From the NCBI GenBank assembly GCA_023387735.1, contig JAEWHP010000025.1, positions 1-64,000 of the forward strand: a stretch of 64,000 nucleotides of DNA, in the 5' to 3' direction. The DNA is from Pseudomonadota bacterium (GTDB taxonomy: Bacteria; Pseudomonadota; Alphaproteobacteria; Rhizobiales; Xanthobacteraceae). Below the pieces are notes generated by a model. It did no database searches. It saw nothing but the letters and a program-made list of their open reading frames with translations, and was not told the origin of the DNA. The position numbers were made by a program, and so were the translations under genes. This document shows positions 57,431 to 64,000 of the stretch, in pieces (position 1 is the stretch's first letter; every line of letters starts with the position of its first letter).

Positions 57431-58156
57431 TCACCCGTCTGTCGTGTTTTTTGTGCCTTTTTGGCCGGGCCTGATCGTCCATAGATCCGGCCGCCGTGCC
57501 CGGGTCAGCGCCTCGGCCTCGGTCCGCCGCCAGGCCGCCACCTTGGCGTGGTCGCCGGAAACGAGGATTTCCGGGATGCCGCGGCCCTCGAATTCCTGAG
57601 GCCGGGTGAATTGCGGGTATTCCAGTAGTCCGTCGGAAAAGCTCTCGTCCTCGCCTGAGGCCTGTTTGCCCATCACCCCCGGCAAAAGCCGCACGCAGGC
57701 ATCGATCAGCGCCATCGCGGCGATTTCGCCGCCGGACAGCACGTAGTCCCCGATCGAGACCTCCTGCAGGCCCCGCGCGTCGATCACCCGCTGATCGACC
57801 CCCTCGAACCGGCCGCAGACGATCAGGGCACCGGGGCCGGTGGCAAGTTCCCTAACGAGCGACTGGGTCAATGGCCGACCCCGCGGGCTCATCAGCAGGC
57901 GAGGGCGGTCTTGCCCGGCATCCGCAGCGTCGATCGCCGCCGCCAGTACATCGGCCCGCAGCACCATACCCGGCCCGCCGCCGGCGGGGGTGTCGTCAAC
58001 GCTGCGATGCTTGTCGGTGGCCGACGCCCTGATGTCGCGGGCTTCCAGAGACCACAGGCCGGATGCCAGCGCCTTCCCCGCCAGGCTGACGCCGAGCGGC
58101 CCGGGAAACATCTCGGGAAATAGCGTCAGGACGGTTGTGCACCAGGGGGCGGCCAT
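57431..58156 (-). CDS. trmD: tRNA (guanine-N1)-methyltransferase
   Basis: A 241-residue SPOUT enzyme that methylates G37 of tRNAs. It begins TVLTLFPEMFPGPLGVSLAG and contains the trefoil-knot SAM site (LIVCGRFEGVDQRVID, then GDYVLSGGEIAAMALIDACV), VDDTPAGGGPGMVLRADVL and the carboxyl SGDHAKVAAWRR. It is followed by rplS after 108 bases. Unusually it is separated from rimM by two genes on the opposite strand. Confidence 0.97.
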   Translation of the reverse strand: MAAPWCTTVLTLFPEMFPGPLGVSLAGKALASGLWSLEARDIRASATDKHRSVDDTPAGGGPGMVLRADVLAAAIDAADAGQDRPRLLMSPRGRPLTQSLVRELATGPGALIVCGRFEGVDQRVIDARGLQEVSIGDYVLSGGEIAAMALIDACVRLLPGVMGKQASGEDESFSDGLLEYPQFTRPQEFEGRGIPEILVSGDHAKVAAWRRTEAEALTRARRPDLWTIRPGQKGTKNTTDG

Positions 58157-58182
58157 GGCCCTCCATCGCGCGTCGCGACAAA

Positions 58183-58208
58183 GAAATCAAACTGCGAAAT
58201 CAAACTGC
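58183..58208. repeat. Tandem 13-bp direct repeat
   Basis: GAAATCAAACTGC occurs twice back to back (58183-58195 and 58196-58208), between the trmD start and the MarR operator. It could be a binding site or a duplication scar at the edge of the inserted gene pair. Confidence 0.6.
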
Positions 58209-58212
58209 GCCA

Positions 58213-58261
58213 AATTAGTTGACAAGGAAACCGTTGTTGGTAGTTTCCTTGTCAACTAATT
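58213..58261. promoter_or_regulatory. MarR operator, 19-bp perfect inverted repeat
   Basis: AATTAGTTGACAAGGAAAC (58213-58231) and its exact complement (58243-58261) are separated by 11 bases. The left arm includes TTGACA, which may be the -35 box of the MarR gene starting 12 bases downstream of the repeat. Perfect dyads of this size next to a MarR gene usually mediate autoregulation. Confidence 0.8.
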
Positions 58262-58272
58262 CGAGAGGGCCG

Positions 58273-58731
58273 ATGGCCAAAGCGCGCGTCAGCGATCTGG
58301 AAGACCATCTCGGCTACTGGCTTCGCTACGTGTCGAACCAGGTTTCGCAGGCCTTCGCCCGCAAGGTCCTGGCGCGCGACGTGACGGTCGCTGAATGGGT
58401 GATGCTGCGCGTGCTGTTCGAGCACCAAGTATTGGCGCCGAGCGTGCTCGCGGAGCGGCTCGGCATGACGCGTGGCGCGATCTCGAAACTCGGCGATCGA
58501 CTGGTTGCCAAGGGGCATATCTCTCGCACGGCGGACGAGCGCGACCGCCGCTACCAGGAACTTGCGATCACCGCGGCCGGGCGCGCGCTGGTGCCTGAAC
58601 TCGCCAAGCTTGCCGATCAGAACGATGCGGAATTTTTCGGCCATCTCACCGCGGCGGATCGCGCCGCGATGATGCGGGTCATGCAGGATATCGTGCGCCG
58701 GCACGGCCTGCGTACGTCACCAGTGGATTGA
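58273..58731 (+). CDS. MarR family transcriptional regulator
   Basis: A 152-residue winged-helix regulator. It begins RVSDLEDHLGYWLRYVSNQV, with the HTH in LAPSVLAERLGMTRGAISKL (about 58-77) and the wing DERDRRYQELAITAAGRAL (about 90-108), followed by a dimerisation helix. ATG 58273 follows GAGAGGG. A perfect inverted repeat directly upstream is its probable operator. It likely represses itself and the DUF1398 gene 12 bases downstream. Confidence 0.93.
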   Translation: MAKARVSDLEDHLGYWLRYVSNQVSQAFARKVLARDVTVAEWVMLRVLFEHQVLAPSVLAERLGMTRGAISKLGDRLVAKGHISRTADERDRRYQELAITAAGRALVPELAKLADQNDAEFFGHLTAADRAAMMRVMQDIVRRHGLRTSPVD

Positions 58732-58743
58732 AGGGAGATCGAC

Positions 58744-59142
58744 ATGCAGGCAGACCTTATCAAGGTCGTGCAGGAATGCACCGATGGTTCAGACCGGGAG
58801 CGCGTTACTTTCCCCGAGGTGGTGGCCAAGCTCGCAGGTGCAGGCGTTGAGCGGTATCACGCCGACCTGCTGCGGGCGGAAAAGATCTATTACCTGCCGT
58901 CGGGCGAATCGCAGCGGGTGCAGGCTGCCCCTATCGCCGCGATCCCGCCGGCGGCATTCACCGCCGATGGCGTCGCGGCCGCGGTGCGGGCGATCCAGCG
59001 GCAGCAGATCAAGTACCGTGAGTTCTGCGAACGCATCGCGGAAGCCGGCTGTGTCGGTTACTTCGTATCGCTCGCCGGTCGGCGCGCGGTCTATTACGGG
59101 CGAACCGGCGACAGCTATGTCGAGCCGTTCCCCTCAACCTGA
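58744..59142 (+). CDS. DUF1398 (YbcV-like) protein
   Basis: A 132-residue soluble protein of a family seen in enterobacteria and rhizobia. It starts with LIKVVQECTDGSDRERVTFP, has ERYHADLLRAEKIYYLPSGE in the middle and the family end KYREFCERIAEAGCVGYFVS, GRRAVYYGRTGDSYVEPFP. GGGAGATCGAC precedes the ATG. It lies 12 bases after the MarR gene and its 3' end overlaps rimM by 28 bases. Function is not known; MarR control suggests a response to a small ligand. Confidence 0.88.
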   Translation: MQADLIKVVQECTDGSDRERVTFPEVVAKLAGAGVERYHADLLRAEKIYYLPSGESQRVQAAPIAAIPPAAFTADGVAAAVRAIQRQQIKYREFCERIAEAGCVGYFVSLAGRRAVYYGRTGDSYVEPFPST

Positions 59143-59648
59143 TTATCGCCGTCGATTTCCTGCGGCAATTCGATCACCACGCGGCCGCCGGCGAGATCGA
59201 CCGTCGGCACCACGGCATTGGTGAACGGCAGCAGCATGGTCGGCCCCTGCGGCGGCGCGATCTCGATGATGTCGCCGGCGCCGAAATTATGGATCGCGGT
59301 GACGCGGCCGAGCGGCTCGTCGGCGGCGTTGACCGCAGCAAGCCCGATCAGATCGGCGTGGTAATATTCGTCTTCGTCCGTGGCCGGCAGTTTTTCGCGC
59401 GGAACATAGAGCTCGATGCCGTTGAGCCGTTCGGCATCCTCGCGGGTAGCGATGCCTTTCAGCGTCGCCACCAGATGGTCCCTGGCCTCACGGACATGCG
59501 TCACCTCGAACTGGCGCGCGCCGTCCTTGGTCATCAGCGGGCCGTAGTCTTTTACGGCCAGCGGATCCTCGGTGAACGTCCACAGTTTCACCGCGCCCCG
59601 CACGCCGTGCGCGGCGCCGATACGGGCGACGCAAATCGGTGCTGCCAC
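59115..59648 (-). CDS. rimM: Ribosome maturation factor RimM
   Basis: A 177-residue 16S processing factor that binds S19. It starts with CVARIGAAHGVRGAVKLWTF, and a PRC-barrel domain occupies the second half (EYYHADLIGLAAVNAADEPL, then LLPFTNAVVPTVDL). The start is GTG 59648. It lies 19 bases after rpsP on the same strand. Its 3' end overlaps the convergent DUF1398 gene by 28 bases. Confidence 0.94.
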   Translation of the reverse strand: MAAPICVARIGAAHGVRGAVKLWTFTEDPLAVKDYGPLMTKDGARQFEVTHVREARDHLVATLKGIATREDAERLNGIELYVPREKLPATDEDEYYHADLIGLAAVNAADEPLGRVTAIHNFGAGDIIEIAPPQGPTMLLPFTNAVVPTVDLAGGRVVIELPQEIDGDNQVEGNGST

Positions 59649-59667
59649 CGTCGTGCGCCGCTATGCC

Positions 59668-60000
59668 TTACGCCTTCGCGGCGGCTTCGGCCTGCGCCTT
59701 GCGCTCCTTGCGCGGCACAGCCTTTTCCGGGTTGTTGCGCGCCGGGCGCTTGACGATGCCGGCCGCATCGAGGAAGCGCGTGACGCGATCCGAGGGCTGC
59801 GCGCCCTTGGCGAGCCAGGACTTGACCTTGTCCATGTCGAGCTTCAGCCGCGACTCGTTGTCCTTCGGCAGCAGCGGATTGAAATGGCCGAGACGCTCGA
59901 TGAAGCGGCCGTCGCGGGGAAAGCGCGAGTCGGCGACGACGACGTGATAGACCGGGCGCTTCTTGGTGCCTGCGCGAGCGAGGCGGATAACGACTGACAT
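59668..60000 (-). CDS. rpsP: 30S ribosomal protein S16
   Basis: A 110-residue ribosomal protein. It begins SVVIRLARAGTKKRPVYHVV, contains DSRFPRDGRFIERLGHFNPL and KSWLAKGAQPSDRVTRFL, and ends in an Ala/Lys-rich tail that is typical of alphaproteobacteria. It follows ffh by 48 bases and precedes rimM by 19 bases, forming the conserved ffh-rpsP-rimM order. Confidence 0.97.
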   Translation of the reverse strand: MSVVIRLARAGTKKRPVYHVVVADSRFPRDGRFIERLGHFNPLLPKDNESRLKLDMDKVKSWLAKGAQPSDRVTRFLDAAGIVKRPARNNPEKAVPRKERKAQAEAAAKA

Positions 60001-60048
60001 TAAGTTCTCCTGAGTGTGGTTCTATCGATGTGAGTGAACTGGTGGTGG

Positions 60049-61599
60049 TTATTTCTTCTTCCCCGGAAAGCCGCCGAGGCCCGGCAAGGTCGGCTTGCCG
60101 CTCAGCCCGGTGAGGCCCGGTAGATTCGGCAGGCCCTGACGCAGGCCGACCGGAAGATCCTTTGGCAAATTCGGCAGGCCGCCGGGACCGGCGCCGCCCT
60201 GCATCTTCTCCGCCATCGCCTTCATTTCTTCGGCAGAGGGCGGCTTCATGCCGCCGCCAAAGCCCATCGCCTGCGCGATGCCGGCCAAGGGGCCGCGCTT
60301 GCCCGAACCCATCGCCTTCATCATGTCGGCCATGTTCCGGTGCATCTTCAGGAGCTTGTTGACTTCCTCGACCTTGACGCCGGCGCCGGCGGCGATGCGC
60401 TTCTTGCGGCTGGCTTTCAGGATATCGGGGCTCTTGCGCTCCTGCCGCGTCATCGAATCGATCACCGCGACCTGGCGCTTGATGATCTTGTCGTCGATGC
60501 CGGCGGCCGCGATCTGGTTCTTCATCTTGGCGACGCCGGGCATCATGCCCATCAGGCCGCTGATGCCGCCCATGCTCGCCATCTGCATCAACTGTTCGCG
60601 CATGTCGTTCAGGTCGAACTGACCCTTGCGCATCCGCTCGGCGGTGCGCGCGGCCTTCTCGGCGTCGATATTCGCCGCCGCGCGCTCGACGAGCGACACC
60701 ACGTCGCCCATGCCTAGGATGCGGCCGGCGATGCGGCTCGGATGAAAATCTTCCAGCGCGTCGGTCTTTTCGCCGGTGCCGATCAGCTTGATCGGCTTGC
60801 CGGTCACCGCGCGCATCGACAGCGCCGCGCCGCCGCGGCCGTCGCCGTCCACCCGCGTCAGCACGATGCCGGTGAGGCCGACGCGCTGGTCGAACGCGCG
60901 CGCGAGGTTGACCGCGTCCTGGCCGGTCAGCGAGTCCGCGACCAGCAGCACTTCATGCGGATTGGCGGCGGCTTTGATGTCCGCGGCCTCGCTCATCATT
61001 TCTTCGTCGAGCGTGGTACGGCCGGCGGTATCGAGCAGCACCACGTCGTAGCCACCGAGCTTGCCGGCCTCCAGCGCCCGGCGCGCGATCTGCGCCGGCT
61101 TCTGGCCGGCCACGATCGGCAGCGTCGGAATGTCGAGATCGCGCCCCAGCACGGCCAGTTGCTCCATCGCCGCCGGGCGGTAGATGTCGAGCGAGGCCAT
61201 CAGCACCTTGCGCTTGTCGCGCTGGACCATGCGGCGGGCGAGCTTTGCGGTGGTGGTGGTTTTGCCGGAGCCTTGAAGGCCGACCATCATGATGGGGACC
61301 GGCGGCACCGCATTGATGTCGATGGTCTGGCCGTCCGAGCCAAGCGTGGCGACCAGTTCGTCATGGACGATCTTGACCACCATCTGGCCCGGCGTGACCG
61401 ACTTGACGACGGTGGCGCCGATCGCCTGCTCGCGCACGCGATCGATAAAACTTCTGACCACTTCAAGCGCAACGTCGGCTTCAAGCAGCGCGCGGCGCAC
61501 CTCGCGCATCGCGGCATCGACGTCCTTTTCGGACAGCGCACCGCGCCCCGTCAGACGATCGAGAATTCCACCAAGCCGTTCCGACAGATTGTCGAACAA
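60049..61599 (-). CDS. ffh: Signal recognition particle GTPase Ffh
   Basis: A 516-residue SRP protein that binds SRP RNA and directs membrane proteins to FtsY and SecYEG. The N domain starts FDNLSERLGGILDRLTGRGA. The GTPase G1 motif is VGLQGSGKTTTTAKLA (about 103-118), with DTAGR (about 190-194), TRVDGDGRGG and GTGEKTDAL. The Met-rich M domain follows, with MRKGQFDLNDMREQLMQMAS and MKAMGSGKRGPLAGIAQAMG, and ends in a Gly/Leu/Pro tail. The start is TTG 61599, after AAAGGACAACGGCA; no ATG fits. Confidence 0.96.
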   Translation of the reverse strand: MFDNLSERLGGILDRLTGRGALSEKDVDAAMREVRRALLEADVALEVVRSFIDRVREQAIGATVVKSVTPGQMVVKIVHDELVATLGSDGQTIDINAVPPVPIMMVGLQGSGKTTTTAKLARRMVQRDKRKVLMASLDIYRPAAMEQLAVLGRDLDIPTLPIVAGQKPAQIARRALEAGKLGGYDVVLLDTAGRTTLDEEMMSEAADIKAAANPHEVLLVADSLTGQDAVNLARAFDQRVGLTGIVLTRVDGDGRGGAALSMRAVTGKPIKLIGTGEKTDALEDFHPSRIAGRILGMGDVVSLVERAAANIDAEKAARTAERMRKGQFDLNDMREQLMQMASMGGISGLMGMMPGVAKMKNQIAAAGIDDKIIKRQVAVIDSMTRQERKSPDILKASRKKRIAAGAGVKVEEVNKLLKMHRNMADMMKAMGSGKRGPLAGIAQAMGFGGGMKPPSAEEMKAMAEKMQGGAGPGGLPNLPKDLPVGLRQGLPNLPGLTGLSGKPTLPGLGGFPGKKK

Positions 61600-62114
61600 T
61601 GCCGTTGTCCTTTGGTCCTGCCGTTGCAGGCGCTACTGCTTCGATCCGTTCCGTTGTCATCACCCGCGGAGGCGGGTGATCCAGTATCCCAGAGCAGCTC
61701 GTTCCCAACCGGGAAGCTGCGGCGTACTGGATACCCCGCCTTCGCGGGGTATGACGGCCAGTTGTGTGCTCTGGCGCCGAACGCCAGAACGATGTTCCAA
61801 ACACTTTCACGCCCGAGGGCGCATCGCGCTGTCGGGCGTTGGCCTCCGGTCTCAAGGGCCGGGCGGCGGGTCGAAAAGATGATCTTTCCGAGAAAGTGCC
61901 GGGGTTAAACGCCCGGAAGCTGCTGAAGTCAAGGAGAAACTGGCGGGAAACTGCCCAGGCTGGCGGCTTAACACGTTGAGTTCACGATATTTTCAGCGAC
62001 ATCCGGTGCGGATCCCTGGCGCCCATTTGCACGCAGGTTCAAAGTTGAGCCGTACACGCCATATAACGCCGCATGCCTTTCCTTTCCTCCCGCCCCTGGT
62101 GACCCACGGTGCCA
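61600..62114. other. Intergenic stretch between ffh and the MBL hydrolase gene
   Basis: A 515-base divergent gap. It contains the repeat at 61656-61754 and then about 360 bases with no supported gene. A 71-codon frame from 61764 begins with GTG and lacks a ribosome binding site and family motif. The 4.5S RNA gene was looked for and not seen. Confidence 0.5.
61656..61754. repeat. Palindromic intergenic repeat
   Basis: A 99-base element bounded by GTCATCACCCGCGGAGGCGG and CCGCCTTCGCGGGGTATGAC, with TCCAGTATCC and GGATA inner arms. It lies upstream of ffh. Confidence 0.72.
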
Positions 62115-63176
62115 ATGCTCACCCGCCGCCGTGCCTTTGGACTGCTTGCCGGCGCTGCCACGGCCGTCGGTGTGCCGTCGATCTGGATCAGCAACATGAA
62201 GACCTATGACGGCCCCGTCTCCGACCATTTCGACGGTACGCGCTTCTTCGACCCCGACGGGGTGCCGCCAAAATCATTGGCCGAGGTGATGCGCTGGCAG
62301 GTCGGTACCGACCGGCGCCGCGCCGCCTGGCCGGACTGGGTGCCGAACGCGCACAGCGATACGCCGCCGCCGCGCGTCAGCGGCGACAAGGTCCGGCTGT
62401 CGTTCGTCGGCCATGTCAGCTGGCTGATCCAGACGGCGGATCTCAACATTCTCGTCGATCCGGTATGGTCGATGCGGGCGTCGCCGATAGGCTTCGCCGG
62501 GCCGAAGCGGCACCACGATCCCGGCATCGCCTTCGATGCGCTGCCCGACATCGACATCGTGCTGGTCTCGCACGGTCACTACGATCACCTCGACATCGCG
62601 ACGCTGTCGAAGCTTGCTGCGAAACATGGGCCGCGCGTGATCACGCCGCTCGGCAACGACGTCACCATGCGCGATTCCGACAGTGCGATCAAAGCCGAGG
62701 CGTTCGACTGGCAGGACCGCGTCGAACTCGGCAACGGTCTGGCGGTGACGCTGGTGCCGACGCGGCACTGGTCGGCGCGCGGCCTGTTCGATCGCAATAA
62801 GGCGTTGTGGGCCAGCTTCGTGCTGGAGACGCCGGCGGGCAAACTCTACATCGTCTGCGATTCCGGCTACGGCGAGGGCACGCATTTCCGGCGCGTCGCC
62901 GAGCAGCACGGTCCGCTGCGGCTGGCGATCCTGCCGATCGGCGCCTACGAGCCGCGCTGGTTCATGAAGGATCAGCACATGAACCCGGCGGACGCGGTGC
63001 AGGCTCTGGCCGATTGCGGCGCGCAGGAGGCCTTGGCGCATCACCACGGCACGTTCCAGCTCACCGATGAGGCGATCGACGCGCCGGTCAATGCGCTCGC
63101 CGATGCGCTGAAGGAGGCGAAGATTCCGCCGGAGCGGTTCGCGGCGCTGAAGCCAGGGCAGGTGTACGAGATCTAA
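62115..63176 (+). CDS. Exported MBL-fold metal-dependent hydrolase
   Basis: A 353-residue metallo-beta-lactamase-fold enzyme of the NAPE-PLD-like (UlaG/RomA) branch. A twin-arginine signal (LTRRRAFGLLAG) opens the protein. The metal motif is VLVSHGHYDHLD (about 151-162), with further ligands in TRHWSAR, CDSGYGEG and AHHHGTFQ. FVGHVSWLIQTADLNILVDP (about 98-117) is a family block. ATG 62115 is preferred to a GTG six bases earlier. A phosphodiesterase or lipid-hydrolase role is possible; the substrate is unknown. Confidence 0.88.
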   Translation: MLTRRRAFGLLAGAATAVGVPSIWISNMKTYDGPVSDHFDGTRFFDPDGVPPKSLAEVMRWQVGTDRRRAAWPDWVPNAHSDTPPPRVSGDKVRLSFVGHVSWLIQTADLNILVDPVWSMRASPIGFAGPKRHHDPGIAFDALPDIDIVLVSHGHYDHLDIATLSKLAAKHGPRVITPLGNDVTMRDSDSAIKAEAFDWQDRVELGNGLAVTLVPTRHWSARGLFDRNKALWASFVLETPAGKLYIVCDSGYGEGTHFRRVAEQHGPLRLAILPIGAYEPRWFMKDQHMNPADAVQALADCGAQEALAHHHGTFQLTDEAIDAPVNALADALKEAKIPPERFAALKPGQVYEI

Positions 63177-63181
63177 CTCTT

Positions 63182-63302
63182 CGTCGTCCCGGCGCAGCCC
63201 GGGATCCATAGCCGCCGAGCTCTATTGTGCGCAGGGTTGGAGCAACAGCGTGCCCTGACCACAAACTCTGTGATTATGGGTCCCGGCCTGCGCCGGGACG
63301 AA
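63182..63302. repeat. Palindromic intergenic repeat (GTCGTCCCGGC family)
   Basis: A 121-base inverted repeat with arms CGTCGTCCCGGCGCAGCCCG and GGCCTGCGCCGGGACG, as at 15416-15535. It separates the convergent MBL hydrolase and SIMPL genes. Confidence 0.8.
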
Positions 63303-63309
63303 CAGAGAG

Positions 63310-63999
63310 TTACTGCTTCGGCTTGATCGCCCAGGATACGTTCACCGTCACCGAGAGCGTCTCTTCGCCCTGCGCCACCGGCGCGCCTGCCGCCATGGGC
63401 GCGGCCATCTTGCCGCGAAACAGCGGCGCGGGTGCGCCGGTTTCCTCGGAAATACTCAGCGGCTCGCCGAGCGTCACGCCGGCGGCCCTGGCATAGATCT
63501 CCGCCTTGCGGCGTGCGTCCGCGACAGCCTTCTCGCGGGCTTCGTCCAGATGCTTCGAGGCCTGCGAGACCGTGAAGTTGATGCCGCCGATGTCGTTGGC
63601 TCCAGAGCCAACCAGCACGTCGATCACGTTGGCGACCTTGGCAACGTCGCGAACTCTTACCGTCACGCGGTTGCTGGCCCGATAGCCCGTGACTGGTGAG
63701 GGTCCGGTCCGGTTCTGCGCATATTGCGGCTGCAGCGACAGGCGCGAGGTCTGGATGTCCCTTTCCTCGATGCCGGCGCCCTTCAGCGCCTGCAGCACCT
63801 TGTTCATCGCGGCATTGTTGGCCTCGGATGCCTCGCGCGCGGTTTTGGCGTCGGAGGTGACGCCGCCGTCGATCTGCGCCTGGTCGGGCGCCACCGACAC
63901 GGTGGCCTCGCCGGTGACCGATACCGCGGGCGGTGGCACCGCCTGAGCCAGCGCGGGCGAAGCCAGCAACATGACGGCAAGAGCAAGCGAATTTTTCAT
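63310..63999 (-). CDS. Secreted SIMPL-domain (DUF541) protein
   Basis: A 229-residue periplasmic protein. The signal peptide is residues 1-19 (KNSLALAVMLLASPALAQ). The SIMPL domain begins VSVTGEATVSVAPDQAQIDG and contains IQTSRLSLQPQY, YRASNRVTVRVRDVAKVANV, GANDIGGINFTVSQ and the long helix DEAREKAVADARRKAEIYAR. It resembles Brucella BP26/OMP28-type antigens. Its start codon is one base from the window edge, so the gene is complete but its promoter is not visible. Confidence 0.92.
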   Translation of the reverse strand: MKNSLALAVMLLASPALAQAVPPPAVSVTGEATVSVAPDQAQIDGGVTSDAKTAREASEANNAAMNKVLQALKGAGIEERDIQTSRLSLQPQYAQNRTGPSPVTGYRASNRVTVRVRDVAKVANVIDVLVGSGANDIGGINFTVSQASKHLDEAREKAVADARRKAEIYARAAGVTLGEPLSISEETGAPAPLFRGKMAAPMAAGAPVAQGEETLSVTVNVSWAIKPKQ

Positions 64000-64000
64000 C

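Noticed and set aside
61764..61979. 71-codon GTG frame between ffh and the MBL hydrolase gene
   Set aside because: No ribosome binding site; the sequence resembles read-through of repeat-derived DNA.
61600..62114. SRP (4.5S) RNA gene beside ffh
   Set aside because: No matching stem-loop with the conserved GGAA-type tetraloop was found.

Overview
The window reads as a chromosome segment of an alphaproteobacterium of the Bradyrhizobium/Rhodopseudomonas group. The evidence is high G+C coding sequence, an sdhCDAB operon, separated leuB/leuC/leuD genes, a MatB-type malonyl-CoA synthetase, a BclA/SbmA-like peptide transporter, an EcfG-type stress promoter, and several families of palindromic intergenic repeats typical of this group. 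The species call is inference.

Layout. 1-10.8 kb: a partial secreted Pro-rich protein, a stress gene pair behind a GGAAC-N16-CGTT promoter, an FkbM methyltransferase, a large secreted TPR protein, and a BclA-like ABC transporter whose stop overlaps a possible start of a hybrid histidine kinase. 10.8-32.9 kb: housekeeping and metabolism, with sdhCDAB, TauE/SafE exporter, matB and a divergent SDR, class IV aminotransferase, fasciclin protein, cytochrome b561 plus sulfite-oxidase-like molybdoenzyme, TPR protein, MFS and DMT transporters, leuB, hexapeptide acyltransferase, asd, carbonic anhydrase, CitE-like lyase, cytochrome c and a DUF6455 protein.

33.06-50.55 kb: an integrated element of about 17.5 kb. 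It is bounded by a 15-bp direct repeat, and the right flank restores the arm of an intergenic palindrome that the left flank interrupts. It carries a tyrosine integrase, an AlpA/excisionase-like gene, small unknown genes, a primase-helicase followed by a dense TGATACG iteron cluster, an HK97-type prohead protease and an HNH nuclease, but no visible portal, capsid, tail or large terminase. This fits a phage satellite or a decayed prophage. The right half is cargo: a GIY-YIG/secreted-protein operon, a triplicated HAF-repeat secreted protein translationally coupled to a KAP-family NTPase (the best candidate for an undescribed, possibly anti-phage, system), a DNA-ligase fragment, MgtC/SapB, and two coupled mini-genes.

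50.57-64 kb: core genome again. It holds a glycosyltransferase-like gene, leuD, a minimal metallopeptidase, four small secreted low-complexity (His-, Tyr-, Gly-rich) proteins, leuC, and the ffh-rpsP-rimM-trmD-rplS translation cluster. That cluster is interrupted by a MarR/DUF1398 pair carrying a 19-bp perfect inverted-repeat operator. The window ends with an MBL-fold hydrolase and a SIMPL-domain protein.
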